DNA from: Streptococcus parasanguinis
GTDB lineage: Bacteria > Bacillota > Bacilli > Lactobacillales > Streptococcaceae
Direction: 5' to 3'
Length of the DNA stretch: 64,000 nucleotides
NCBI RefSeq assembly: GCF_016648855.1
Contig: NZ_JACLQU010000001.1
Location: forward strand, 1 to 64,000
Shown here: positions 39,226-51,210 of the stretch, one piece after another
Layout of the letters: each line of letters begins with the position of its first letter
How positions within the stretch are numbered: position 1 is the first letter of the stretch
The notes under the pieces: model-generated
Databases searched by the model: none
The model's input: the letters and a program-made list of their open reading frames with translations, nothing else
Told to the model about the DNA's origin: nothing
Program-made: the position numbers and the translations under genes

Positions 39226-40461
39226 ATGACTCTTACGACAATTTCAAAAGAAGAATTTACCTCATTTGCAAATACTGTCTCCCATCGCTCTTTTATCCAG
39301 TCTGCTGAAATGGCAGATCTGCTTGAAAAGCGAGGAAATACCGTCCAATTTATCGCTTGGAAGCAAGAAGATCAAGTCCAAGTGGCAGCAATCTTGTACA
39401 GTCTTCCTATGACAGGTGGTCTCCATATGGAAATCAATTCTGGCCCCCTTTACCAAGAGGAAGCTATGCTAGAACCCTTCTATGCAGCTATAAAAGACTA
39501 TGCGAAAGAAAATGGGGCTATTGAACTCGTTATTAAGCCCTATGATACCTATCAAACCTTTGACAGTGACGGCAATCCAACCAGTGAAGAGCAAACCCAT
39601 TTCATGGATACCCTAAAAAAATTGGGCTATCAGCATGATGGTTTAACAACAGGTTATCCAGGTGGAGAAGGTGATTGGCATTATGTGAAAGATATGGAGG
39701 GTATCACCGAAAAAAATCTTCTCAAGAGCTTCAGTAAAAAAGGAAAGCCACTTGTCAAGAAAGCCAAATCTTTCGGTATTGAACTGAAACGATTAAACCG
39801 AGATGAACTGCAACTCTTTAAGGATATTACTTCCTCTACCAGTGACCGTCGCGACTATCAGGATAAGACCTTGGATTATTACCAAACTTTCTATGACAGT
39901 TTTGGCGACAATGCAGATTTCATGATCGCAACACTGAACTTCCACCATTACTACACGAATCTTGAAAAAGACCAAGGAAAACTAGCACAGAAGATTGAGA
40001 AATTACAGAAGGATCTTGAAGTCAACCCCAATTCAGAGAAAAAACAAAATCAACTTCGTGAATTCTCTAGCCAGTTTGATACCTTTGAGGTGAGAAAACA
40101 GGAAGCAAAAGAATATATTGAAAAATATGGAGATCAAGACGTCATTCTTGCAGGTAGCCTCTTCGTCTATATGCCACAAGAATCCACCTATTTATTCAGT
40201 GGCTCTTATACAGAATTTAATAAGTTCTATGCTCCTGCTGTTCTCCAGGAATATATGATGCTTGAAACCATCAAACGTGGCATCCCAAGATATAACTTCC
40301 TAGGTATTCAAGGAATCTTTGACGGGTCAGACGGTGTTCTTCGTTTCAAACAAAACTTCAATGGTTACATCGTCCGTAAGATGGGGACCTTCCGTTATTA
40401 CCCAAGTCCTCTGAAATACAAACTGATTTCTCTCATTAAGAAACTATTAGGACGTTCCTAA
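39226..40461 (+). CDS. murN: MurN-like peptidoglycan branching transferase (FemXAB family)
   Basis: MurN adds the second residue (Ala) to the MurM-modified lipid II to complete the dipeptide cross-bridge. The 411 residues match. Signatures are MTGGLHMEINSGPLY (about 63-78), ELVIKPYDTYQTF (about 100) and YNFLGIQGIFDGSDGVLRFK near the C terminus. A coiled-coil arm lies at about 245-303. AAGGAG lies about 12 bases upstream of the ATG, within the end of murM. The last gene of the cluster, it is followed by a strong terminator. I distinguish MurN from MurM by the N terminus (LTTISKEEF, as I recall pneumococcal MurN). Confidence 0.92.
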   Translation: MTLTTISKEEFTSFANTVSHRSFIQSAEMADLLEKRGNTVQFIAWKQEDQVQVAAILYSLPMTGGLHMEINSGPLYQEEAMLEPFYAAIKDYAKENGAIELVIKPYDTYQTFDSDGNPTSEEQTHFMDTLKKLGYQHDGLTTGYPGGEGDWHYVKDMEGITEKNLLKSFSKKGKPLVKKAKSFGIELKRLNRDELQLFKDITSSTSDRRDYQDKTLDYYQTFYDSFGDNADFMIATLNFHHYYTNLEKDQGKLAQKIEKLQKDLEVNPNSEKKQNQLREFSSQFDTFEVRKQEAKEYIEKYGDQDVILAGSLFVYMPQESTYLFSGSYTEFNKFYAPAVLQEYMMLETIKRGIPRYNFLGIQGIFDGSDGVLRFKQNFNGYIVRKMGTFRYYPSPLKYKLISLIKKLLGRS

Positions 40462-40464
40462 CTT

Positions 40465-40494
40465 AAAAGACCAGCTTTGTAGCTGGTCTTTTCT
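40465..40494 (+). terminator. Terminator of murN
   Basis: AAAAGACCAGCT and AGCTGGTCTTTT form a 12-base stem with a TTGT loop. Confidence 0.9.
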
Positions 40495-40496
40495 AC

Positions 40497-40530
40497 TATA
40501 AAAAAGACGAGAAACCTCTCGCCTTTTTAT
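40497..40530 (-). terminator. Terminator of tpiA
   Basis: On the minus strand GGCGAGAGG...TCTCGTC is followed by TTTTTT. Confidence 0.8.
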
Positions 40531-40536
40531 ATGTCA

Positions 40537-41295
40537 TTATTTAACGAAGTCAAGCAATGCCAAGAAGCTTTCTGGATCAAGTGATGCACCCCCAACAAGA
40601 GCTCCATCAACGTCTGGACAAGCCATGTATTCAGCAACGTTTTCAGGTTTCACTGAACCACCGTATTGAACACGTACTTTGTCAGCCACTTCTTGACCAA
40701 AGTCAGCAGCTACAACGTCACGAACAACTTTACACATTTTTTGTGCGTCGTCTTGTGAAGCTGATTTACCAGTACCGATCGCCCAGATTGGTTCGTATGC
40801 GATAACTGTTGAAGCTACTTGTTCGGCAGTCAATCCAGCAAGAGCAGCTGAAACTTGAGCCCCTACGAATTCTGCTGCTTTACCAGCTTCGTAAGTTTCA
40901 AGGCTTTCACCACAACAGATGATTGGAAGCATACCATTCGCAAAGATTGCTTTTGCTTTTTTGTTGATATCTTCATCAGTTTCATGGAAGTAGTCACGAC
41001 GTTCTGAGTGACCGATAACAACGTAGTCAGTACCGATTTCTTTCAAAACTTGTGGGCTAGTTTCACCAGTGAAGGCACCAGCATTTTCAAAGTAAGTGTT
41101 TTGGGCAGCAACTTTAAGGTTTGAACCTTTAGCAGCAGCAAGTACAGCTGTCAAGTCAACTGCAGGAGCTGCGATACCAGCTTCAACAAGGTCAGCTGAA
41201 GGAAGTTTTGATGCTACAGCTTCAACGAATGCTTTTGCTTCTTCTGGATTTTTGTTCATTTTCCAGTTACCAGCGATAAATGGTTTACGTGACAT
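40537..41295 (-). CDS. tpiA: Triosephosphate isomerase
   Basis: This 252-residue cytoplasmic TIM-barrel glycolytic enzyme interconverts DHAP and glyceraldehyde 3-phosphate. Active-site residues are visible: Lys in [13 protein letters not shown] (about 12), His in [12 protein letters not shown] (about 95), and catalytic Glu in [16 protein letters not shown] (about 170). The phosphate loop is [20 protein letters not shown] lies about seven bases before the ATG. It is monocistronic, and its strongly biased codons fit a highly expressed gene. Confidence 0.98.
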   Translation of the reverse strand: MSRKPFIAGNWKMNKNPEEAKAFVEAVASKLPSADLVEAGIAAPAVDLTAVLAAAKGSNLKVAAQNTYFENAGAFTGETSPQVLKEIGTDYVVIGHSERRDYFHETDEDINKKAKAIFANGMLPIICCGESLETYEAGKAAEFVGAQVSAALAGLTAEQVASTVIAYEPIWAIGTGKSASQDDAQKMCKVVRDVVAADFGQEVADKVRVQYGGSVKPENVAEYMACPDVDGALVGGASLDPESFLALLDFVK

Positions 41296-41389
41296 TTCAC
41301 ATACCTCTTTTTTCTAATTTTATACTACTATTTTACCATAATTTTCGTCATAATGAAAGGTTGCACAAGCTCATTTTACGTTTTACAAA

Positions 41390-41420
41390 AAATAAAAACC
41401 CCGTCTTCACGGGGTTTTCT
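41390..41420 (-). terminator. Terminator of tuf
   Basis: On the minus strand AAAACCCCGT-GAAG-ACGGGGTTTT with a following T-rich tract. Confidence 0.92.
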
Positions 41421-41459
41421 GTCTGTCTATATAATTGTTAATCTGGGAACTAGATCGAA

Positions 41460-42656
<1,197 letters not shown>

Positions 42657-42727
42657 TTGAGTAAAAGCCTCCAATAAAATATATTTTATAGATAGACAGT
42701 AGGCAATACAGTCTAACTTTCCTTACT

Positions 42728-42756
42728 ATTCTATCGAATTTTAGATAAAATTGCAA
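42728..42756 (-). promoter_or_regulatory. Promoter of tuf
   Basis: On the minus strand TTGCAA (42751-42756), 17 bases, TAGAAT (42728-42733). The rest of the 42657-42903 gap is AT-rich leader and spacer with nothing else recognised. Confidence 0.8.
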
Positions 42757-42903
42757 GCCTTTTACCTATATTTTCTTAATTATTCCTCTTCTTTTCTTTT
42801 ATTTTATCAGCTTGCTGAAAGATCCTGATCTAGCTTTGAAAATTCTCATTTAAAATCTGCTATTTAAGCCTTTATGTACCTTTTGCTCCTTTGGGTTCAG
42901 GGA

Positions 42904-42935
42904 ATAAAAAAATCGGAACAGTCGTTCCGATTTTT
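42904..42935 (-). terminator. Terminator of ppc
   Basis: On the minus strand AAATCGGAA-CGACTG-TTCCGATTT is followed by TTTT. Confidence 0.92.
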
Positions 42936-45761
42936 TTAACCTGAATTACGTAATCCTGTCGCCACCCCGTTGATGGTGATATGGATTAGCTTGTCTTGAT
43001 CGGCTGGTAATTGGCCGGTCCGTTGACGTCGAATCAGTTCTAACTGAATATAGTTCAAGACGTTAAAGTACGGCATCCGATAGTCCAAACTTTCTTTCAG
43101 ATAAGGGTTCTCCGCGAGCAACTCGTCTTGTTCCTCAATCATCAAGATGATGTCCTTGGTCAATTGCCATTCATGTAAGATAATCTGATAGATATTGCGA
43201 ACTTCTTCTTCTTCACACAATTGAGCGTACTCAAAGGCAATATCCATGTTGGCTTTGGATAAGACCATGTCCACATTTGACAAGAGAGATTGGAAGAAAG
43301 GCCAGTTTTTATACATGTATCGAAGGGTTTCGATATTCTCAGGATCCTCATCGATAAATTCCTTAAAGCTAGAACCTACTCCGTACCAACCAGGGAACAT
43401 CACCCGACTTTGTGACCATGAGAAGACCCATGGGATAGCACGCAAACCACCGATTTCTGTAATGGTCTTACGAGCAGCAGGACGTGAACCAATATTAAAG
43501 CTTGAAATTGCTTTGATCGGACTTGATTCAAAGAAGTAGTCATAGAAGTGCTCATTTCCAAAGACCAAATCACGATAGATATCGTAACTGCAATTCACGA
43601 CTTTATCCATGACTTCCCCGAAACGATCAAACATAGAGAATGGACTCTTTTGTTCGGCAATCATTCGGTTAATGGTTGCAGAGACGAGCATCTCAAGGTT
43701 GTAGTAGGCAGCATCTTTATTTCCATATTTATTGCCGATCACTTCCCCTTGCTCGGTTAAGCGGATACGGTCATTAATGGATTTCAATGGTTGAGAAGTG
43801 ATGGCTTCATAAGTAGGACCTCCACCACGACCAACAGTACCACCACGACCATGGAAGAAGGTAATCTTCACACCAAACTCGTCACCGATAGCAGTCAATT
43901 GTTGTTGGGCTTTAAAGAGGGTCCAACAAGAAGACAAGTATCCACCATCTTTGTTGGAATCAGAGTAACCTAACATAATCTCTTGGTAGTTGTTCTTAGA
44001 AGCAATCCAACGTTTAGCGATTGGAAGAGACAAGTAACTTCTCATGGTTTCTTCTGAATGATCCAAGTCTTCGATCGTTTCAAACAAAGGCACGATTTGC
44101 ACACGAGCTTTTTCCGTATCGACTAAGCCCACTTCTTTCAACATCACAGCCAATTCCAACATATCTGACACACTGGTTGCATGAGAAATGATGTTTTGAC
44201 GAATGACTTCTTCTCCTAAACGATCCTTCAATTCACGGGCCGTTTGGAAAATCGCTAATTCTTTTTCAAGCAGTTCAGATTTTTCAGCATGAGTTGCTGA
44301 TAAAATACGTGGATCTTCTAAAAGTTCTTTCAAGAGAACTTGACACTTTTCATCCTCTGATAAATCAGAATAGTGGTCATTAATCCCTGCTGATTTCAGC
44401 AATTCTGCCACACAGGCTTCATGTACACTCGAATCCTGGCGCATATCAATAGAGGCCAGATAGAATCCAAAAACATCGATAGCTTCTAGAAGTTCTGCAA
44501 ACTCACCAGAAATTAAATACTCTGATTTGTTTTCTAACAAGGAATCTTTGATCTTTTCAAGGTCTTCTTTAAATTCTTGAGCTGATGCATAAGCTGGAGC
44601 TTCTTTCTCAGAAATTTTCTTTAAAGCTCCAGAGATACGATTGCCGATATAATCAGAAACTGGCCCTTGTTGATGAGCATTTGCTCCTAATAACCTCTCG
44701 ACAGCATAACGATCTTCTCTGGTTTCTCCCACCATCGTCCATTCTTTTAAATTGACCAAAGTCTGGATCAATTTTGACTGGATATAGTGGAAAGCACGAC
44801 GGTATGGTTCTTTTTCACGAAAGACGGATGTATCACTGGATAGGGCTGCCATTTCAGCTACTGCTTCACTTGTTTTAGAAAGACTCGTTGAAAGGGAGAA
44901 ATGACGGTATAATTTAGAAATCTTTTCGATGTAATAGTTCAAAATGACTTCACTTTGAATAGTTGCTGAACGCTTCAAGGTCTCAGCTGTTACAAACGGA
45001 TTCCCGTCTCGGTCTCCCCCAATCCACATGCCCATTGTGATCGGACGTGGTTGTTCAAGCTCTAATCCATGCTCTTTTGCCAAGCGTTTGTATTCCAACA
45101 TAAGATTTGGAACAGCTTGTAAGAAAGAGCTATTGTAATATTCCATGACATTGGTGATCTCATTGGTAACCTTCAATTTTTTGTCACGAATCATATCCGT
45201 TTGCATCATGATTTCGATATTACAACGAAGATTGTTATACCACTTATTCTCATTCATTAAACCAGCTTTAACATCCCGGTGCTGACGAAGAAGAGCGTGA
45301 ATATGATTGGTTAAATCCAGCATGGTTTTTCGTTGCACTTGAGTTGGATGGGCTGTTAAAACAGGTACAATATTGAGATTTTCAAGAATTTCTTGTGCAT
45401 CTTCATTTTTCGCAACTTCTTTGATGGTTGAAGAAAGTTTTCCGAGGTATTCACCATCCACATTATTCAAATGATTGATTTCATAGGCCAAATCGACATC
45501 TTCTGAGATGTTAATCAAGAGTGGTAAAATGGCAAAATAACGTGAAATCACTGTCATTTCTTCATTTGTCAATTGTTCCACTATTTGATTCAACTCACGA
45601 TAGTTCTGTGTTTTTGATAGATCCTTCAACTGCCTAATTTTATCAAAGGTTTCCGGACGAACCAAATTTTTCGTAATATCATCTAATAAATTGGTTAAGA
45701 TTTCGGCTTCTTCTTTGATAATATCTTTATTTGTGAAGTTCTCTAATTTTTGTAAGACCAT
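42936..45761 (-). CDS. ppc: Phosphoenolpyruvate carboxylase
   Basis: PEPC carboxylates phosphoenolpyruvate with bicarbonate to give oxaloacetate for aspartate-family synthesis. The 941 residues lie in the normal range for this enzyme. Catalytic motifs are [14 protein letters not shown] (about 140), [14 protein letters not shown] (about 602) and [19 protein letters not shown] (about 638). The C terminus ends [11 protein letters not shown], with the conserved -NSG/NTG tail. I take the ATG at 45761, six bases after AAGGAG; the ATG at 45785 is possible but would place the site inside the gene. It follows ftsW by 38 bases, a conserved pairing in streptococci. Confidence 0.97.
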   Translation of the reverse strand: MVLQKLENFTNKDIIKEEAEILTNLLDDITKNLVRPETFDKIRQLKDLSKTQNYRELNQIVEQLTNEEMTVISRYFAILPLLINISEDVDLAYEINHLNNVDGEYLGKLSSTIKEVAKNEDAQEILENLNIVPVLTAHPTQVQRKTMLDLTNHIHALLRQHRDVKAGLMNENKWYNNLRCNIEIMMQTDMIRDKKLKVTNEITNVMEYYNSSFLQAVPNLMLEYKRLAKEHGLELEQPRPITMGMWIGGDRDGNPFVTAETLKRSATIQSEVILNYYIEKISKLYRHFSLSTSLSKTSEAVAEMAALSSDTSVFREKEPYRRAFHYIQSKLIQTLVNLKEWTMVGETREDRYAVERLLGANAHQQGPVSDYIGNRISGALKKISEKEAPAYASAQEFKEDLEKIKDSLLENKSEYLISGEFAELLEAIDVFGFYLASIDMRQDSSVHEACVAELLKSAGINDHYSDLSEDEKCQVLLKELLEDPRILSATHAEKSELLEKELAIFQTARELKDRLGEEVIRQNIISHATSVSDMLELAVMLKEVGLVDTEKARVQIVPLFETIEDLDHSEETMRSYLSLPIAKRWIASKNNYQEIMLGYSDSNKDGGYLSSCWTLFKAQQQLTAIGDEFGVKITFFHGRGGTVGRGGGPTYEAITSQPLKSINDRIRLTEQGEVIGNKYGNKDAAYYNLEMLVSATINRMIAEQKSPFSMFDRFGEVMDKVVNCSYDIYRDLVFGNEHFYDYFFESSPIKAISSFNIGSRPAARKTITEIGGLRAIPWVFSWSQSRVMFPGWYGVGSSFKEFIDEDPENIETLRYMYKNWPFFQSLLSNVDMVLSKANMDIAFEYAQLCEEEEVRNIYQIILHEWQLTKDIILMIEEQDELLAENPYLKESLDYRMPYFNVLNYIQLELIRRQRTGQLPADQDKLIHITINGVATGLRNSG

Positions 45762-45799
45762 TTTTTCTCCTTTTTGAATAGCCATTTAACAATTCCCTT

Positions 45800-47041
45800 T
45801 TAATAATAAGGTTTGATTTTACCTTTTTCTTCAAAAACCATGCCTTCTTGTTCCATCTTAGCCCGTTTTTCACTAGCGTCGATATTCAAAACGAAAGCAA
45901 TCGCTACGGATAAGACCCATAAGCTATTTCCCCCTTGGGATAAGAAGGGGAAGGTCACTCCTGTAGACGGAATCAAACCAGAAATTCCTCCGATGTTAAT
46001 GAAGGTTTGCACTAAGATCATCCCACCGATTCCAATGGCCATCATCGAATTAAAAGGATTCTTTGCTCGAATACCGACTAAAATGATCCGAAGAATTAAG
46101 AAGAATAGGAGAGCAAGGATCAAGCTAGCTCCAACAAAACCTAATTCTTCAATCACGATCGCAAACACAAAATCTGTGTGCGCTTCTGGTAAGTAACCTT
46201 GTTTTTCAATGGAATTTCCAAGCCCCAAGCCAAACCAACCACCATTACTCATGGCATAGTAGGAATTGGCTAATTGGTGTCCTGCACCAGACAAGTCATT
46301 AAAGGGATTAAAGAAGGCACTAAAACGTTTGGCCACATAACCAAAGACAGGAATTTTAGCGACACGGTCCACACCGATGATCCATATTGAACCAAGGACA
46401 ATGGTGGAGGCTCCAACAACTAAACCAAGTAAAGAGGTAAACCAACGGTAGCCCACTCCACTAGCCGTAATCATGATCAAGACCGTTAAGGCCAAGATCG
46501 TCGCATTTCCCAAGTCCGGCATAATCACAACGATTCCAATCAGAATCAAGGTCAGCCAACGCCAATCGTTTAAATTCCTTGGAATCCATTCATTGTGGGT
46601 CAAGGCTTGATAATCATAATCGCGTATCTCGTCTTGTCGTTTAGAAAAGATCAAGGCTAGATACCAGACTAAGATCACCTTGAGATATTCTGCTGGCTGG
46701 ATACTAAACCCTCCAGGAATTGTCAACCAACCGTGAGCCCCATTGACCGTATCTGTGATAAACCTAGACAAAATCAACAAAATCACTTCAGCAAAAATGA
46801 CAACAGCCAGTACTTTTTTATTTCGAAGGAAATCTAAGCTAAATTTATAAATCAGGGCGATGGTTAGGAGACTAAGGATAAAAAAGAGTCCCTGTGTCCG
46901 TACCATCCGAATCGAACTCACTCCACTTTGAATTGCCAAGGCACTTGTTGTCGAATAGACAACAATCAAGCCAATGATGGATAAAATCAAATAGGGAATG
47001 AGGATGGAATAATTTAAAAGATGTCTTTTTTCAATTTTCAT
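45800..47041 (-). CDS. ftsW: Cell division SEDS protein FtsW
   Basis: FtsW is the septal peptidoglycan glycosyltransferase that works with a class B PBP (PBP2x). The 413 residues form about ten membrane segments. The signature STGVTFPFLSQGGNSLWVLS (about 365-385) and the PAEYLKVILVWYLALIF segment are typical. The large loop holds FFNPFNDLSGAGHQLANSYY. The ftsW-ppc order matches S. pneumoniae, which separates it from the RodA-like gene at 22088. A weak AGGA/GGTGA lies before the ATG. It is probably first in a unit with ppc. Confidence 0.94.
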   Translation of the reverse strand: MKIEKRHLLNYSILIPYLILSIIGLIVVYSTTSALAIQSGVSSIRMVRTQGLFFILSLLTIALIYKFSLDFLRNKKVLAVVIFAEVILLILSRFITDTVNGAHGWLTIPGGFSIQPAEYLKVILVWYLALIFSKRQDEIRDYDYQALTHNEWIPRNLNDWRWLTLILIGIVVIMPDLGNATILALTVLIMITASGVGYRWFTSLLGLVVGASTIVLGSIWIIGVDRVAKIPVFGYVAKRFSAFFNPFNDLSGAGHQLANSYYAMSNGGWFGLGLGNSIEKQGYLPEAHTDFVFAIVIEELGFVGASLILALLFFLILRIILVGIRAKNPFNSMMAIGIGGMILVQTFINIGGISGLIPSTGVTFPFLSQGGNSLWVLSVAIAFVLNIDASEKRAKMEQEGMVFEEKGKIKPYY

Positions 47042-47253
47042 AATTCACCATATTCCTAATATTCAACCTTCATTATATCATTTTTAAGAAGCAAAACCAA
47101 GGAAAGGCCAGAAAAGATTCGGCTTCTTCCCCATTTTCAAGAAATATTCTAATCATTCTTCTTATTTTCATATATTTTTATCCTTTTTCGATGAAAAGAT
47201 TCCTTTTTTTTTGAAAATAATGGCTGAAATCAGCATCTTTTAAGCATTAAGTT

Positions 47254-47282
47254 TTGCCTTTTCGTTTTTTTTACGGTAAAAT
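47254..47282 (+). promoter_or_regulatory. Promoter ending eight bases before the GH25 start codon
   Basis: TTGCCT (47254-47259), exactly 17 bases, TAAAAT (47277-47282). The ATG is at 47291, so the mRNA should have a leader of one or two bases. The gap 47042-47253 is AT-rich and otherwise empty. Confidence 0.75.
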
Positions 47283-47290
47283 GATTTTGT

Positions 47291-48166
47291 ATGAGAAAAA
47301 GGATAAAACCCGTTGTTCTCTTTGTCTTTTTTATCGGTATCATTTCTTTTCTGGTTCTTTCACGAACGATTGCCGATCTGCAAGCCAGAGAGCGACAAGA
47401 AACAACCAAAACCATTCCGAACTCCAATACACCTAAAAAAACAACTACTGCAAGCTCTTCTTCTAAAAAAGAAGAAGACATCAATCCAGAACTGGTTGGC
47501 CGTCCGATCATTGATATCTCAGGCTGGCAATTGCCTAGTGAAATTGATTACGATGTCCTTTCCCAAAATGTGGGAGGTGTAATCGTACGTGTCCATAGTG
47601 GGGCTCAAGCTAAAAAGGAAAATGCGGCAACCTACTTAAATGGTCTGGATAAATCTTTTAAAACTCATATCCAAGAATTCCAAAAACGAAATATCCCTGT
47701 CGCAGTCTATGCTTATGTCGCTGCTAAGGATAAAAAAGAAATGGAAAAAGAAGCAGAAGAATTTTACAAGGCTGCTTCTCCTTACAAACCGACCTACTAT
47801 TGGTTAGACGTTGAGGAAAAAACCATGAAGGATATGAATGCAGGTGTTGAAGCTTTCCGAGCAAAACTACAAGCTTTGGGTGCAAAAAATATTGGACTCT
47901 ATATCGGAACTTACTTCATGGAAGAACATAGTATCTCCACTGATAAATTTACGGCTCTTTGGATTCCTACTTATGGATTTGATGACGGCTACTATAATGC
48001 CGCGCCAGATACCAACACGGAATACGACTTGCATCAATATACCTCTCAAGGGCAATTAAATGGATTCTCACACTACTTGGATCTCAACCAAATTGCTCCG
48101 ACGCAAGACCAAGAAGCGATTTATCGGAAACTTTTCAAAGTACAAAAAGATAACTCTTCCTCATAG
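47291..48166 (+). CDS. Membrane-anchored GH25-family muramidase-like protein
   Basis: This 291-residue protein has an N-terminal membrane anchor (about 7-27, VVLFVFFIGIISFLVLS), a low-complexity Thr/Ser/Lys linker (about 38-62), then a GH25 lysozyme-like domain outside the cell. GH25 hallmarks are IIDISGWQLPSEIDYDVL (about 74-92), VIVRVHSGA, and the catalytic acid region YYWLDVEEKTM (about 172-182). The partner strand is HQYTSQGQLNGF. Streptococcal homologues lie near tpiA-type loci and are annotated as lysozyme. No ribosome site is seen; the promoter suggests a nearly leaderless mRNA. Activity is inferred from family. Confidence 0.88.
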   Translation: MRKRIKPVVLFVFFIGIISFLVLSRTIADLQARERQETTKTIPNSNTPKKTTTASSSSKKEEDINPELVGRPIIDISGWQLPSEIDYDVLSQNVGGVIVRVHSGAQAKKENAATYLNGLDKSFKTHIQEFQKRNIPVAVYAYVAAKDKKEMEKEAEEFYKAASPYKPTYYWLDVEEKTMKDMNAGVEAFRAKLQALGAKNIGLYIGTYFMEEHSISTDKFTALWIPTYGFDDGYYNAAPDTNTEYDLHQYTSQGQLNGFSHYLDLNQIAPTQDQEAIYRKLFKVQKDNSSS

Positions 48167-48170
48167 CCTT

Positions 48171-48215
48171 AAAACAGCAGATCAAGTGATCTTCACTTTT
48201 TCTGCTGTTTTCTAT
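48171..48215 (+). terminator. Terminator of the GH25 gene
   Basis: AAAACAGCAG and CTGCTGTTTT close a stem around an inner AGTGATCTTCACT hairpin, followed by TCTATTTTT. Confidence 0.8.
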
Positions 48216-48248
48216 TTTTAAGGAGAAGACAATATCGTCGCTATTATA

Positions 48249-48257
48249 TGTTATAAT
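48249..48257 (+). promoter_or_regulatory. Extended -10 of the ybaK transcript
   Basis: TGTTATAAT ends at 48257. Six bases later an ATG begins a 19-codon ORF that runs across the ybaK start. Confidence 0.8.
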
Positions 48258-48263
48258 GGTCTA

Positions 48264-48323
48264 ATGAAATCTGATTTTGTAGAGAAAAAGAGAAAAGGAG
48301 AAAGCCATGGCAAAAAAAAATAA
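48264..48323 (+). CDS. Possible leaderless 19-codon upstream ORF
   Basis: ATG at 48264 lies exactly where transcription should begin. The reading frame codes 19 residues rich in Lys/Glu (MKSDFVEKKRKGESHGKKK) and stops at 48321-48323, after the ybaK ATG at 48307. Ribosomes starting on the leaderless ATG would cross the ybaK ribosome site, so it may modulate ybaK. There is no evidence for a stable peptide; it could be chance. Confidence 0.35.
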   Translation: MKSDFVEKKRKGESHGKKK

Positions 48324-48780
48324 AGTGAAAAAAACCTTAGTCGAGCAGATCTTGACTAAAGCAAAAATTGAGCACGTAGGCTTACAAATCAACGCTTTAG
48401 AAGGGATCTTACCAGAAGGGATTGATCGCTCTACTATTTTCAAAACCCTAGCTCTCAAAGGAGATAAAACGGGTCCTGTGATTGGGATCATTCCTATTAC
48501 GGAACATCTTTCAGAGAAAAAATTGGCCAAATTATCGGGAAATAAGAAAGTCGCTATGATTCCTCAAAAGGATCTCGAAAAGACAACAGGTTATATTCAT
48601 GGGGCCAATAATCCGGTGGGCATTCGTCAAAAGCATCCTTTCCCAATCTTTATCGATGAATCAGCCCTTCAGTTAGAGACCATGATCGTATCTGCCGGGG
48701 AAATCGGCCATAGTATTCAAATCAAACCACAACTTCTAGCAGACTTCGTACAAGCGACTTTTGCAGATATTTTAGAATAA
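48307..48780 (+). CDS. ybaK: YbaK/EbsC family Cys-tRNA(Pro)/aminoacyl-tRNA deacylase
   Basis: This 157-residue cytoplasmic editing enzyme hydrolyses mischarged Cys-tRNA-Pro or related aminoacyl-tRNAs. The fold signatures are IFKTLALKGDKTGPVIGIIP (about 40-60), LAKLSGNKKVAMIPQKDLEK with the catalytic Lys region (about 75-95), YIHGANNPVGIRQKHPFPIF and SAGEIGHSIQIKPQ. AAGGAG lies about seven bases upstream of the ATG. The N-terminal stretch is very Lys-rich (AKKNKVKK). It is followed after 22 bases by the phosphatase gene, likely in the same transcript. Confidence 0.92.
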   Translation: MAKKNKVKKTLVEQILTKAKIEHVGLQINALEGILPEGIDRSTIFKTLALKGDKTGPVIGIIPITEHLSEKKLAKLSGNKKVAMIPQKDLEKTTGYIHGANNPVGIRQKHPFPIFIDESALQLETMIVSAGEIGHSIQIKPQLLADFVQATFADILE

Positions 48781-48802
48781 TGACAGAGAAGGAGACAAGA
48801 TT

Positions 48803-49426
48803 GTGAAACTATATTTTATTCGACACGGACGGACAGAATGGAATGAAGAAGGACGTTTTCAGGGATCAAATGGCGATTCTCCGCTGTTACCAGCCTCTAT
48901 TCATCAGCTTGAAAAATTAGGAAAGCACCTAGCTACTGTTCCTTTTGATGCAGCCTTTGCAAGTGATCTGCCACGAACAGTCCATACCGCACAGATCATC
49001 CTCGATCAATTGGAGACACCTCTAGAATTGCAAGCAACGCCTGCTCTTCGTGAGTGGAATTTGGGAAAATTGGAAGGAGCTAAAATTTCTACTATTTCAG
49101 CTATCTATCCCCAACAAATGGATGCCTTTCGCCATAACCTAGCCCGCTTTCAAAATGAAATCTTTGATGCAGAATCTGTCTATGAAACGACCAAACGTAC
49201 CTGTGATTTTATAAAAAGCCTGAAAGGAAAAGAGCTCGATATTGTTCTCATCGTTGGACATGGGGCTAATTTGACAGCTTCTATTCGAACCTTGCTTGGT
49301 TATGAAACAGGAGAACTCCGCAAAAATGGCGGACTAGATAATGCCAGCGTGACGATTCTGACAACAGATGATTTTGAGCATTATCACTTAGATACTTGGA
49401 ACGACACCTCTTATATGGAAGACTAA
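48803..49426 (+). CDS. Histidine phosphatase (phosphoglycerate mutase-like) family protein
   Basis: This 207-residue cytoplasmic enzyme of the RHG superfamily has the phosphoaccepting His in YFIRHGRTEWNEEGRFQG (about 4-21) and the second His in IVGHGANLTASIRTLLG (about 152-168). The Glu in LREWNLGKLEGAKI also fits. Members dephosphorylate many small molecules or act as cofactor-dependent mutases; the spacing suggests a broad phosphatase rather than glycolytic Gpm. The start is a GTG at 48803 with GGAGA upstream. It is co-directional with ybaK, 22 bases apart, and ends in a terminator shared with lysS. Confidence 0.9.
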   Translation: MKLYFIRHGRTEWNEEGRFQGSNGDSPLLPASIHQLEKLGKHLATVPFDAAFASDLPRTVHTAQIILDQLETPLELQATPALREWNLGKLEGAKISTISAIYPQQMDAFRHNLARFQNEIFDAESVYETTKRTCDFIKSLKGKELDIVLIVGHGANLTASIRTLLGYETGELRKNGGLDNASVTILTTDDFEHYHLDTWNDTSYMED

Positions 49427-49456
49427 AAAACACTGATCTTGCGATCAGTGTTTTCT
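49425..49456. terminator. Bidirectional terminator between phosphatase gene and lysS
   Basis: AAAACACTGATC and GATCAGTGTTTT form a 12-base stem with a TTGC loop; T-rich tracts follow on both strands. Confidence 0.9.
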
Positions 49457-49462
49457 TTTAGC

Positions 49463-50968
<1,506 letters not shown>

Positions 50969-51156
50969 TTATTCTTCCCTATTCTATCATATTTAGGCCA
51001 GAAATTCACTAATATTTACCAATTAAACAAAAATAAGGTAGAAGAAAAAATGCAGCTTCCTGAATGAATACTCAAAAACATTTGAACACCGTCCTTGACT
51101 GCTCAATCCGTTTAACCTGTATAAGGCAATATGATTGAAACGGGTTCGACAAGAGT

Positions 51157-51209
51157 ACAAAAAAGGAGCGTGGTGAATCTTAAACCATTCATCCTGACTC
51201 GCTCCTATT
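51157..51209 (-). terminator. Terminator of the MacAB-like operon
   Basis: On the minus strand GGAGCG...CGCTCC closes a stem with inner GGTTTAAG-type pairing, followed by TTTTTTG. Confidence 0.85.
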
Positions 51210-51210
51210 T

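Noticed and set aside
47254-47436. ORF around the GH25 start in another frame (MILYEKKDKTRC...)
   Set aside because: It is an overlapping frame with no homology; the GH25 frame has anchor, linker and catalytic domain.
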